Below are positions 22,637 to 31,613 of a stretch of 64,000 nucleotides of DNA, piece by piece. A program made the position numbers and the translations under genes. The notes below the pieces were generated by a model, which searched no databases, was not told where the DNA came from, and was given only the letters and a program-made list of their open reading frames with translations. How positions within the stretch are numbered: the first letter of the stretch is position 1; every line of letters starts with the position of its first letter. This stretch comes from Gammaproteobacteria bacterium (GTDB lineage Bacteria; Pseudomonadota; Gammaproteobacteria; SZUA-140), in assembly GCA_016716465.1 (NCBI GenBank), contig JADJWH010000006.1, positions 62,001 to 126,000 of the forward strand. Reading direction: 5' to 3'.

Positions 22637-24672
22637 CAGCCGGCCTCGGCCGCTTCGTCGGCCTCGTACAGGAAACAGCGCACCGTATGCGACGCCCCGA
22701 ACCGGGTGACCGCCGGATAGTGCGCCCGGCACTGCGCCGTGGCGTGCGGGCAACGCACATGGAAATGACAGCCTGAAGGCGGCCTCGCCGGTGACGGCAG
22801 GTCGCCTTCCAGCCGGATCACCTCGCGCCGGCTGGACTGATCGATCACCGGGATCGCCGACAGCAGGGCCTGGGTGTAGGGATGCCTGGGCGCACCGAGG
22901 ACCTCGTCCACCGTGCCGTGCTCGACGATGCGGCCGAGGTACATCACCGCCACCTCGTCGGCAAGATACGCCACGACCGACAGGTTGTGGGTGATGAACA
23001 GATAGGACAGGCCCATCTCGTCCTGCAGCCGCTGTAGCAGATTCAGAATCTGCGCCTGCACGGAGATATCGAGCGCGCTGGTCGGCTCGTCGCAGATCAG
23101 CAGACGCGGGTTAACCGCCAGCGCGCGCGCGATGCAGATGCGCTGGCGCTGTCCACCCGAGAACTCGTGCGGATACCGCTGTAGGGCGTCGCGCGGGAGG
23201 CCGACCTGCTCGAGCAGTGCCTCGACACGGGCCCGACGCCGCGCCGCATCGGTTTCCAGCCCGAGCGCCCGCATGCCCTCCTCGATGATGTCCCCGACCA
23301 GCATGCGCGGGTTCATCGACGAATACGGATCCTGGAAGATGATCTGGAAATCGGAGCGCCGCCGGCGCAGCCGCTCGCCCTGGAGCGTGGTCAGTTCCTC
23401 GCCATCGAAACGGATGTTTCCGGCGGTGGGGCGGATCAACTGGAGAATGGCCTTGCCGATCGTGGTCTTGCCGCAGCCCGACTCGCCGACCAGGGCGACG
23501 GTGCGCCCGCGGCCGATGCTGAACGAGACGTCGTCCACCGCGTAGACTTGGCCGACGGCGCGTTTCAGCAGACCACGCCGGATCGGAAAATGCACCTTCA
23601 GCCCGTCCACCTCCAGCAACGGCTCGACCCGGACCGCGACGCGCTGCCGGTGCGCGACGGGCGCCGGCGGCGGGGCCGTGCGATCGGCGGGCTGGGTCAG
23701 CTCCGCATCGAGCAGATGGCAGCGCGCCGCCTGGCCCTCGGACACCCGGATCCAGCGCGGCATCACCTCGCGGCAGGTCTGCCAGGCGAAATCGCAGCGC
23801 TCGGCGAAACGGCAGGCGGTGAAGGTGCGCGCCAGCGAGGGCACCATTCCCGGGATCACCGCGAGAGGCTGCGCGCGCTTCTCGATCTCGGGCAGCGACT
23901 CGAACAGCTTGCGGCTGTACGGATGCCGGGGGGCGGCGAAGAACGGCCCGCGCGCACTCTGCTCCACGATCTGCCCCGCGTACATCACGGCGACCTGGTC
24001 CGCCATTTCCGACACCACGCCCAGATCATGCGTGATCAGCAGGATGGCCATGCCGCGCTCGCGCTGCAGGCGCCGCAGCAGCGCCAGGACCTGCGCCTGG
24101 ATGGTGACATCGAGCGCGGTGGTGGGCTCGTCGGCAATGAGGAGATCAGGTTCCCCCGCCAGCGCGATCGCGATCATCACGCGCTGTTTCATGCCGCCCG
24201 ACAGCTGATGCGGATATTCGCGCTCGCGCTGCGCCGGGTCGGCGATGCCGACCGCGTCGAGCAGCTCCAGCACCGTGCGCGTCACCGCCGCGCCCTTCAG
24301 TCCGCGATGCCGGCGCAGCGACTCGGCAATCTGCTCGCCGATCGTCAGCACCGGATTGAGCGAGGTCATCGGTTCCTGGAAGATCATCGCGATGCGCTTC
24401 CCGCGCACCCGGCGCATCGCGGCCTCCGACAGACCCAGCAGGTCCTCGCCGCCGAGCAGCACGCGCCCGCCGACGACGCGCCCGGCCGGGGCCGGAACCA
24501 GCCGCATCAGCGACAGCGCGGTCATCGACTTGCCGCAGCCCGACTCGCCCAGCAGGGCGAAGGTCTCGCCGCGGCGGATATCGAAGCTCACGTCATCGAC
24601 CGCGTGCAGCACGCCGGCCCGCGTCTCGAAGCGGGTGCGCAGCCCTTCGACTCTCAGCAGCGGTTCGCTCAT
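22633..24672 (-). CDS. yejF: Peptide ABC transporter, fused ATP-binding protein
   Basis: 679 residues with two complete ABC ATPase domains in tandem. The first has Walker A GESGCGKSMTALSL, signature LSGGMKQR and Walker B LLIADEPTTALD. The second has GESGCGKTTIGKAI, FSGGQRQR and LLICDEPTSALD. Each is followed by an oligopeptide-transporter C-terminal Cys-containing segment (CRFAERCDFAW; CHFHVRCPHATAQC). It powers the Yej-type peptide importer, which in enterics handles microcin C-like peptides. Last gene of yejABEF, 13 bp after yejE. Confidence 0.93.
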   Translation of the reverse strand: MSEPLLRVEGLRTRFETRAGVLHAVDDVSFDIRRGETFALLGESGCGKSMTALSLMRLVPAPAGRVVGGRVLLGGEDLLGLSEAAMRRVRGKRIAMIFQEPMTSLNPVLTIGEQIAESLRRHRGLKGAAVTRTVLELLDAVGIADPAQREREYPHQLSGGMKQRVMIAIALAGEPDLLIADEPTTALDVTIQAQVLALLRRLQRERGMAILLITHDLGVVSEMADQVAVMYAGQIVEQSARGPFFAAPRHPYSRKLFESLPEIEKRAQPLAVIPGMVPSLARTFTACRFAERCDFAWQTCREVMPRWIRVSEGQAARCHLLDAELTQPADRTAPPPAPVAHRQRVAVRVEPLLEVDGLKVHFPIRRGLLKRAVGQVYAVDDVSFSIGRGRTVALVGESGCGKTTIGKAILQLIRPTAGNIRFDGEELTTLQGERLRRRRSDFQIIFQDPYSSMNPRMLVGDIIEEGMRALGLETDAARRRARVEALLEQVGLPRDALQRYPHEFSGGQRQRICIARALAVNPRLLICDEPTSALDISVQAQILNLLQRLQDEMGLSYLFITHNLSVVAYLADEVAVMYLGRIVEHGTVDEVLGAPRHPYTQALLSAIPVIDQSSRREVIRLEGDLPSPARPPSGCHFHVRCPHATAQCRAHYPAVTRFGASHTVRCFLYEADEAAEAGC

Positions 24673-24685
24673 GCCGGCCCGCCGC

Positions 24686-26098
24686 TCAGCTGCCCCGCAG
24701 GCGCGGATCGAAGGCGTCGCGCACCGCGTCGGAAAACAGGTTCGCCGCCAGCACCAGGGCGAACATGAACATGAAGGCCGCGGCGAGCGACCACCACACC
24801 ACCGGCTCGCGCGCCATCTCCAGCCGCGCCCCGTTGATCATATTGCCCCAGCTGTCGGTGGAGGGATCGACGCCGACGCCGACATAGGAGAGCACCGCCT
24901 CGGCCAGCACCAGGCCACTGAAATCGAGCACCACGGTGATCAGCACGATGTGCATCACATTCGGCAGCAGGTGGCGCGTCATGATGCGCAGGCGCGTGAC
25001 GCCGAACGCCACCGCCGCCTGCACGTATTCGACCTCGCGCAGCTTGAGCGCCTCGCCGCGCAGCAGGCGGCACAGGCCGGTCCAGCTCGTCACCCCGAGT
25101 ATCAGACACAGGAACAGCAGCCGCAGGTCGGCCCGCTCGGCGTCGGTCTGGAACAGCTCGGGATGGGTGTCGATGTAGACCTGCAGCATCAGGATGGCGG
25201 AGGCGATCAGCAGAACCCCGGGGATGGAATTGAGGGTAGTGTACAGGTATTGGATCAGGTCATCTATCCAGCCGCGCAGATAGCCGGCCATGATGCCGAG
25301 CAGCATGGCGAACGGCAGCATGACGAGCGTGGTGAGCGTACCGATGACGAGCGCCGTGCGGATGCTCTTGATAGCCTGATAGAACACGTCCTGTCCCACC
25401 TGGTCGGTGCCGAGCACATGATAGGCGCCCGCGAACGACGCCGTCGCCGCGATGAGCACGATGAGCACGCCCGCGGTGAGCAGTCCGGCGCGCCAGGGTA
25501 TGCGCGTACGCCCGGCGGCGACCTGCGTCAGGGTGGAAACGAATCCCTCCGATCGGGCGCGCGCGACGGCGAATACCAGCATCGCCGCCAGCAGCAGCCA
25601 CAGCGCGCCGCCCGCGGCGACACCGCCCAGCGCGCGCCGGACGATGTCCGCGAGCCGCCCGGCATCCGGATCGTCCAGGTGCGCGCCGCCGTGGCGCAGG
25701 CGCGGGTAATCCCACACCGTTACGCCGCCGGGGCCCTCCATCGCCTCGCGGGCGTAGAGCCGGGTCGCGAAGGGCGCCGAGTATGTCTTCTCCACGTTCT
25801 CCTTCAGCGGCCGCGCGATGATGTCGAGCGCGCTCAGCACCTCGACCGAGTAGTAGGTCTCCTGCACCTGCTCGCCGCGCTGTTCCAGCGCCGGGCGGAA
25901 ATGCAGGGAATCGAGCAGGGCCACCATGACGTAGGCCGACAGGACCACCAGGGAAACGACCGCAAGACGGCTCTCCAGCACCCGCGCCCACGGGGCGCGC
26001 AGGTGCTCCCGCCCGCGCGCGTACCAGGCGAAGGCGAGCACCGCCGCGATCAGCAGGAACAGCAGGGCATCGGTCCAGAGAATGACGGGCTTGATCAT
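24686..26098 (-). CDS. yejE: Peptide ABC transporter permease
   Basis: 470 residues, longer than E. coli YejE (about 340). The N-terminal 190 residues hold two hydrophobic segments and a large extracytoplasmic region (RPALEQRGEQVQETYYSVEV). The BPD_transp_1 core follows with membrane helices and the EAA loop (LREVEYVQAAVAFGVTRLRI) that contacts the ATPase. It forms the inner-membrane channel with YejB. The extra loop is characteristic of this subgroup or a lineage-specific addition; I cannot tell which. It starts at ATG 26098, 22 bp after yejB. Confidence 0.9.
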   Translation of the reverse strand: MIKPVILWTDALLFLLIAAVLAFAWYARGREHLRAPWARVLESRLAVVSLVVLSAYVMVALLDSLHFRPALEQRGEQVQETYYSVEVLSALDIIARPLKENVEKTYSAPFATRLYAREAMEGPGGVTVWDYPRLRHGGAHLDDPDAGRLADIVRRALGGVAAGGALWLLLAAMLVFAVARARSEGFVSTLTQVAAGRTRIPWRAGLLTAGVLIVLIAATASFAGAYHVLGTDQVGQDVFYQAIKSIRTALVIGTLTTLVMLPFAMLLGIMAGYLRGWIDDLIQYLYTTLNSIPGVLLIASAILMLQVYIDTHPELFQTDAERADLRLLFLCLILGVTSWTGLCRLLRGEALKLREVEYVQAAVAFGVTRLRIMTRHLLPNVMHIVLITVVLDFSGLVLAEAVLSYVGVGVDPSTDSWGNMINGARLEMAREPVVWWSLAAAFMFMFALVLAANLFSDAVRDAFDPRLRGS

Positions 26099-26120
26099 GC
26101 GGTCTTGCGGCGTGCCTCGA

Positions 26121-27098
26121 TCAGTTCAGGCGGACCCGGGGATCCACCAGGGTATAGGAGATGTCGGTCAGCATCAGGCCGACGATGTACAGCACCGATC
26201 CCAGGAACACCATCGAACGCACGACGGCGAAATCCTGCGTGTTGATCGCATCGATGGTATAGCTTCCCAGCCCCGGGATGCCGAAGAACGACTCCATGAT
26301 CAGGCTGCCGAGAAACAGCAGCGGCAGCACCACCACCGCCCCGGTCAGGATCGGGATCAAGGCGTTCTTCAGCACGTGCTTGAACAGCACCGCGGTTTCC
26401 GGCACGCCTTTGGCGCGCGCGGTGCGCACGTAATCCTTGCCGATCTCCTCCAGGAAGATGGAACGGTACCAGCGGCTGCCCGAGCCGATGCCGCTGACCA
26501 CCCCGATCAGCACCGGAAGAACGACGAACTTCACCGCGTTGAGGCCGTCGTCATAGCCCGAGATCGGCACCAGGTGCAGCAGCTTGCCGACCAGGTACTG
26601 GCCCGCGATGATGTAGAACAGTCCGGAGATCGACATCAGCACCACCAGGGTCACGACCGCGATGATGTCGACATACGTGGCGCGGAAAAAGGCGATCAGC
26701 AGCGCCACGGTGATATTGGTGAGCAGGCCGATGATAAATACCGGGATGGCGAGCGCGAGGCTCGCCCACATGCGCTGCCGGATGTCGTGTCCGATGTCGC
26801 GGCCGGCGTCCGAGGCGCCGAAATCGAACACGAACAGCCGCAGCGACTTGTCGAAGAAAATGGTGTCGGTCACCCTGGCCATGCCGGCGGCGGCGCCGTT
26901 GTAGAGCACCGGCTTGTCATAGCCGCGCTCCTGCTTCCACTGCTCCACGGCTTCCGGCGTCACATGCTTCATGCCGAGCTGCATGCGCGCCATGTCGTCG
27001 GGGGTATTGACCACGAAGAACAGCACGAAGGTGATGACGTTGACGCCGACCAGGATCGGCAGGGCGTACAGGGCGCGGCGCAGGATGTAATTCAGCAT
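26121..27098 (-). CDS. yejB: Peptide ABC transporter permease
   Basis: 325 residues from ATG 27098 (MLNYILRRALYALPILVGVN), with only one base between it and the yejA stop (TGA-C-ATG), which implies translational coupling. Six membrane helices and the EAA loop (LEEIGKDYVRTARAKGVPET) are present. It is the inner-membrane channel partner of YejE for peptide uptake. The open frame continues 13 codons upstream inside yejA, but the ATG at 27098 gives the canonical permease N-terminus. Confidence 0.94.
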   Translation of the reverse strand: MLNYILRRALYALPILVGVNVITFVLFFVVNTPDDMARMQLGMKHVTPEAVEQWKQERGYDKPVLYNGAAAGMARVTDTIFFDKSLRLFVFDFGASDAGRDIGHDIRQRMWASLALAIPVFIIGLLTNITVALLIAFFRATYVDIIAVVTLVVLMSISGLFYIIAGQYLVGKLLHLVPISGYDDGLNAVKFVVLPVLIGVVSGIGSGSRWYRSIFLEEIGKDYVRTARAKGVPETAVLFKHVLKNALIPILTGAVVVLPLLFLGSLIMESFFGIPGLGSYTIDAINTQDFAVVRSMVFLGSVLYIVGLMLTDISYTLVDPRVRLN

Positions 27099-27099
27099 G

Positions 27100-29328
27100 T
27101 CACGACACCCCGGCCCGACCGCCCGCGGCCGGCGCACGGTACTGGCGCCGGACCAGGCTGATCGCCGCCGGCACGGCCAGTGCGAGCAGCAGGCCGAAGG
27201 CGAGCAACAGCGGCCACAGGATCGGGCGGTTCCACCCGGCGCGCAGGCGCTCGCGCAGCGCCGGATCGATGCGGCGGTACTTGAGCAGGTTGTTCGCCAT
27301 CAGATTGGGCTTGGTGGGCGACGACCAGGCGTGATAAAGCACGAAGCTCTTGGGATGCAGTCCCCAGACCCACGGCGCGTCGCGCCGCGCGATGTCCACC
27401 ATGCGGTCGATCAGCGCCTGGCGGCGCGGACCGTCCGCCATCGTCCTCATCTGCTCGAACAGGCGGTCGAACTCCGGGTTGGCGTAGTTCGCCGCGTTCT
27501 CGCCGTTGTGACGCGCCTTGCCATTGGGTCCGTAGAGCATGAACAGGAAGTTCTCCGGATCCGGGTAATCCGCGTTCCAGCCCCACATGAAGATCTGCGC
27601 ATTGCCGTTGCGCATCTTGTCCTGGAAGCGGTTGTAATCGGTATTGCGGATCACCAGCTGGATACTGAGCTTCTCGAACTGCTTGCGGAACCACTCCAGG
27701 CGCGCCTTGTCCTCCGGGCCGCCGGCGGTGATGTCCAGGTTGAGCACCAGGGGCTTGCCGGTCTCGGCATCGACGCCGTTCGCATAACCCGCCTGCGCGA
27801 GCAGGCGCCGGGCCTCTTCCAGCGATTTGCGCCGCGGCCCGCCGTCCGCCCAGTCGTAGACGTAGGGATTGACCCCGGCCTCGCCCTCGACGTGCCCGAA
27901 GATTCCGGGCGGAATCGGCCCCTGCGCGGGGATGCCGCGCCCGTTGGTGAAGATCGAGATGAATTCCTCGTAGTCGAACGCGATCGAGATCGCCTGGCGC
28001 AGCAGGCGCTGGCGTTCGCCGTAGCCGCCGATCACCGGGTCGAGCATGTTGAATCCGGTGTAGAAGATCGACGTCCCCACCGCCGTGCGCAGGGAGATGC
28101 CCTTCTCCTTCATGCGCTCGGTGAGCGTGGCCTCGCCGCCCGGCCCCATGCGCACGGCCTGATCGAAACTGTCGGATGAGATCCCCGAGGTGTCGTAATA
28201 GCCCTGCAGGAATTTGTTCCAGTAGGGGATGGTCTCCTTCTCGAGGCTGAACACCACCTTGTCGATGAACGGCAGGCGCCGGCCCGCATCCTCGAGCAGT
28301 CCGGCCTCGCGGTCACCGGGATCACCGTCGTCCGGGTAGAACTCCTCGTGGAAGTTCGGATTGCGCTCGAGCACCATCCGCCGGTTGGGATTGTTCACCG
28401 TCAGCATGTAGGGTCCGGTGCCCACCGGGTACCAGTCGAGGGTCAGATTCTTCTCCTCCATCCCGGGCGCGGAATGGAAGCGGTCGACCTCGGGCGGGAC
28501 AGGCGCGAAAAACGGCATCGCGAGCCAGTAGAGCAGCTGCGGATACTTGCCGTTGACCTTGATGCGATAGGTGTAACGGTCGACCGTTTCCGCCCCGGCG
28601 AGCGGATAGCGTTCGAGGTCGAGATAGACCGGCACGCCGCCCGCGGCGGCGCTCTGCTCGGCGTAAGCACGCGCCAGCTCCGCGGCATAGTCGCGCAGGC
28701 CGACGATATATTCCCCCATCAGCCCCAGGATCGGCGAATGCACGCGCGGGTGGGCCAGCCGCTTGATCTGGTAGACGTAGTCGGCGGCGACCAGTTCGCG
28801 CGTGCCGGTGCGGGCAAAATCGCCGAGCGCGTGGATCTGCGCGAGATCCCCGGGCGAGAGGTCCCGATAGACGGGATTCCCGTCCGCGTCGCGGGCGAAG
28901 GCCGGGTGGGGCTGGTAGTGAATGCCCGGCCGGATGTGGATCTCGTATACGCTGAAGGCGACCTCGGCGTCAGGCGCATCGTCCGGCAACGGCCGACCGT
29001 CGCGGTCGAGATACTGCGGCGTCGGCACTTCCCGGGCGGTGAGCGGTATCAGCGTGTAGGGCCGCTTCAGGTAATGGTATTGCAGCGGCGGCTCGTAGAT
29101 CTGGCCGGTAAAGACCGCCTCGTTGGCGCTGTAGGATCGCGCGGGATCGAGGTGCTTGGGCCGCTCCTCGAAACTCGAATAGACGATATTGGCGCCGGCG
29201 TCGACGGCGGGATACGGGTCGTTCCAGGGCTGTTCGCCGCAGCCGGTGAGCATGGCGGCGACCAGAAGCACGGCGCATACCGCGCGTCGCGCGCGACTCC
29301 CGTCTCCGATCGATGCTGCGCTGCTCAT
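27100..29328 (-). CDS. yejA: Peptide-binding lipoprotein of ABC importer
   Basis: 742 residues, first gene of yejABEF. A lipoprotein signal (AVLLVAAMLTGC) is followed by a family 5 solute-binding domain (YEPPLQYHYLKRPYTLIPL near the start; YFYTGFNMLD-like FYTGFNMLDPVIGG; AQIFMWGWNADYPDPENFLF near the end). Unusually, the C-terminus ends with a strongly hydrophobic segment (ILWPLLLAFGLLLALAVPAA) followed by basic residues, so the protein may be tethered at both ends. It captures peptides in the periplasm for YejBE. Confidence 0.92.
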   Translation of the reverse strand: MSSAASIGDGSRARRAVCAVLLVAAMLTGCGEQPWNDPYPAVDAGANIVYSSFEERPKHLDPARSYSANEAVFTGQIYEPPLQYHYLKRPYTLIPLTAREVPTPQYLDRDGRPLPDDAPDAEVAFSVYEIHIRPGIHYQPHPAFARDADGNPVYRDLSPGDLAQIHALGDFARTGTRELVAADYVYQIKRLAHPRVHSPILGLMGEYIVGLRDYAAELARAYAEQSAAAGGVPVYLDLERYPLAGAETVDRYTYRIKVNGKYPQLLYWLAMPFFAPVPPEVDRFHSAPGMEEKNLTLDWYPVGTGPYMLTVNNPNRRMVLERNPNFHEEFYPDDGDPGDREAGLLEDAGRRLPFIDKVVFSLEKETIPYWNKFLQGYYDTSGISSDSFDQAVRMGPGGEATLTERMKEKGISLRTAVGTSIFYTGFNMLDPVIGGYGERQRLLRQAISIAFDYEEFISIFTNGRGIPAQGPIPPGIFGHVEGEAGVNPYVYDWADGGPRRKSLEEARRLLAQAGYANGVDAETGKPLVLNLDITAGGPEDKARLEWFRKQFEKLSIQLVIRNTDYNRFQDKMRNGNAQIFMWGWNADYPDPENFLFMLYGPNGKARHNGENAANYANPEFDRLFEQMRTMADGPRRQALIDRMVDIARRDAPWVWGLHPKSFVLYHAWSSPTKPNLMANNLLKYRRIDPALRERLRAGWNRPILWPLLLAFGLLLALAVPAAISLVRRQYRAPAAGGRAGVS

Positions 29329-29533
29329 GCCTGTTCCAACGACTCCGCTATCCGGGCGCGCGCCCGCCCGCGATCATTCGTAAATCCGGCAAATCCTGCT
29401 ATCATCGCCGCCGGCCGCTCACCTGCATTCCCGCGGCGATTGGCGCGGGCGTGTCCGCGAGTGCTATATTACACGACAATTCGGCCGCGGCCGTCATCAG
29501 CGGAAAAATCACAACCAGCTTCGGGATATCGCC

Positions 29534-30316
29534 ATGGCATTCCTCCAGGGAAAACGTGCACTGATCGTCGGCGTCGCGAGCAATCGCTCGATCGCATGGG
29601 GCATCGCGCAGGCGATGCGCCGTGAAGGCGCCGAACTCGCCTTCACCTATCAGAATGAAAAACTGCAGGGACGCGTCGAGTCGCTCGCCGCGGAAGTCCA
29701 GTCGGACATCACCCTGCCCTGCGACGTCGCCAGCGACCAGGAGATCGATGCCGCGTTCGAGCACCTGGCCCGGCGCTGGGACCATCTCGACATCATCGTG
29801 CATTCGGTGGCCTTCGCCCCGCGCGAGGAACTCGAAGGCTCCTACCTCGACAGCGTCACCCGCGACGGCTTCCGCACCGCGCATGAAATCAGCTCCTACA
29901 GCTTCGCCGCGCTGGCCAAATTCGGCCAGCGCCTGATGAAGGGGCGCAACGGCGCCCTGCTGACGCTGAGTTATCTCGGTGCCGTCCGCACCATCCCGAA
30001 CTACAACGTTATGGGCCTGGCCAAGGCCAGCCTGGAGGCCAACGTGCGCTATATGGCGAGCAGCCTCGGTCCCGACGGGATCCGCGTCAACGCCATCTCC
30101 GCCGGACCGATCCGGACGCTCGCCGCCTCCGGCATCAGCAATTTCCGCCGTTTCCTCGATTACTCCGAGCAGAATTCCCCCCTGCGCCGCAACGTGACCA
30201 TCGAGGAAGTCGGCAACGTCGGCGCGTTCCTCTGCTCCGATCTCGCCTCGGGCATGACCGGCGAGATCGTCTACGTGGACGCGGGCTACAACATCCAGGG
30301 GATGGCGCTGATCTAG
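29534..30316 (+). CDS. fabI: Enoyl-[acyl-carrier-protein] reductase (NADH)
   Basis: 260 residues. Short-chain dehydrogenase-type enzyme that reduces trans-2-enoyl-ACP in the last step of each fatty-acid elongation cycle. N-terminal dinucleotide site GKRALIVGVASNRSIAWGIA; catalytic Tyr/Lys in YNVMGLAKASLEANVRY (Y-x6-K spacing of FabI); C-terminal loop ISAGPIRTLAASGI, the triclosan-sensitive region. Normal length. Divergent from yejA, with 205 bp between starts. The yej-fabI-ppiD neighbourhood is conserved in gammaproteobacteria. Confidence 0.97.
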   Translation: MAFLQGKRALIVGVASNRSIAWGIAQAMRREGAELAFTYQNEKLQGRVESLAAEVQSDITLPCDVASDQEIDAAFEHLARRWDHLDIIVHSVAFAPREELEGSYLDSVTRDGFRTAHEISSYSFAALAKFGQRLMKGRNGALLTLSYLGAVRTIPNYNVMGLAKASLEANVRYMASSLGPDGIRVNAISAGPIRTLAASGISNFRRFLDYSEQNSPLRRNVTIEEVGNVGAFLCSDLASGMTGEIVYVDAGYNIQGMALI

Positions 30317-30371
30317 CCGCGCGGGCCGGCCATGATCAGAGGCGCTCCGGCAGATCCGAAACTCCAGCGCG

Positions 30372-31613
30372 ATGCCCCATAAGCATGCGCTCGCGGTACT
30401 GATCCTCACCGTCGTCGCCGTCGCGGGCGGAATCGCCGCGGGTTGGTACTGGGGCCCGGCGATGGACAGCGTGGCCTGGCTCGGCGCCCTGTTCCTGAAC
30501 GCGCTCAAGATGCTGATCGTACCGCTCATCCTGGCGGCGGTGATCAGCGGCATCGCCTCGCTGGGTGACGTGCGCCGACTCGGGCGCATCGGCGGAGCCA
30601 CCCTCGCGTATTATCTTTGCACCACCGCGATCGCCGTCCTCATCGGCCTGGTGATGGTGAACCTGATCCGCCCCGGAGACGGACTCCAGATCGGGGACGC
30701 GACGGTGCCGGAGAGAATCCTGGAAAAGCAGGACACCGGCGTCAGCGACATCCTGCTCTCGCTCATCTCGCCGAACCTGATCGCCTCCGCGGCGGATATG
30801 CAGCTGCTCCCCCTGATCGTGTTCGGCATCCTGTTCTCCGCCGCCCTGACCACGCTCGGCGCGCGCGGGGCGCGCGTGATCGAGTTTTTCGACGGCGTGA
30901 ACGAGGCCATCATGACGCTGGTGACCTGGCTGATGTACTTCGCGCCGCTCGGCATTTTCGGACTGATCGCCGCGCGCCTGGGTTCGGCGGGCGGCGGCGC
31001 TGCCGTCGCGAACGAGATCGCGGCGGTGGGCTGGCACGTCGTCACGGTGCTCAGCGGACTGGCCATCCATTTCGTCGTGCTGCTGGCGATCCTGTTCTTC
31101 GTCGCCGGACGCGGCTGGGGCTACCTGGTCAACATGCTGCGCGCACTGATGACCGCCTTCGGTACCGCCAGCTCATCGGCGACGCTGCCGCTGACGATGG
31201 AGTGCGCGCGGGAGAACGGGGTCGACGAACGCAGCGTGCGCTTCGTGCTGCCGCTGGGCAGCACCGTGAACATGGACGGCACCGCGCTGTACGAAGCGGC
31301 CGCGGTGATGTTCATCGCACAGGCCTACGGGGTGGAACTCGGTCTCGGGGCGCAGGCGGTGGTCTTTGTCACCGCGACCCTCGCGGCGATCGGCGCGGCG
31401 GGGATCCCGGAGGCGGGCCTGGTGACGATGGTGATCGTGCTGAACGCGGTCGGCCTTCCGCTCGAGGGCATCGGCCTGTTGCTGACCGTGGACTGGTTCC
31501 TCGACCGCTTCCGCACCTCGATCAACGTCTGGGGAGATGCGGTCGGCGCGGCCGTGATCGACCGGTTGCTCAGGCGCGCCCCCGCCGGGAACCCCGCCGC
31601 GGGAACGGACTAA
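30372..31613 (+). CDS. Dicarboxylate/amino-acid:cation symporter (DAACS family)
   Basis: 413 residues with eight or more membrane helices. Family signatures: serine-rich hairpin TAFGTASSSATLPLTMEC, the cation/substrate motif LGSTVNMDGTALYEAAAVMF, and GIPEAGLVTMVIVLNAVGLP. It takes up glutamate, aspartate or C4-dicarboxylates with Na+ or H+ across the inner membrane; the exact substrate is not resolvable. It lies 55 bp downstream of fabI on the same strand and may be co-transcribed. It is an insertion relative to the usual fabI-ppiD order. Its stop overlaps that of convergent ppiD (CTAA). Confidence 0.92.
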   Translation: MPHKHALAVLILTVVAVAGGIAAGWYWGPAMDSVAWLGALFLNALKMLIVPLILAAVISGIASLGDVRRLGRIGGATLAYYLCTTAIAVLIGLVMVNLIRPGDGLQIGDATVPERILEKQDTGVSDILLSLISPNLIASAADMQLLPLIVFGILFSAALTTLGARGARVIEFFDGVNEAIMTLVTWLMYFAPLGIFGLIAARLGSAGGGAAVANEIAAVGWHVVTVLSGLAIHFVVLLAILFFVAGRGWGYLVNMLRALMTAFGTASSSATLPLTMECARENGVDERSVRFVLPLGSTVNMDGTALYEAAAVMFIAQAYGVELGLGAQAVVFVTATLAAIGAAGIPEAGLVTMVIVLNAVGLPLEGIGLLLTVDWFLDRFRTSINVWGDAVGAAVIDRLLRRAPAGNPAAGTD

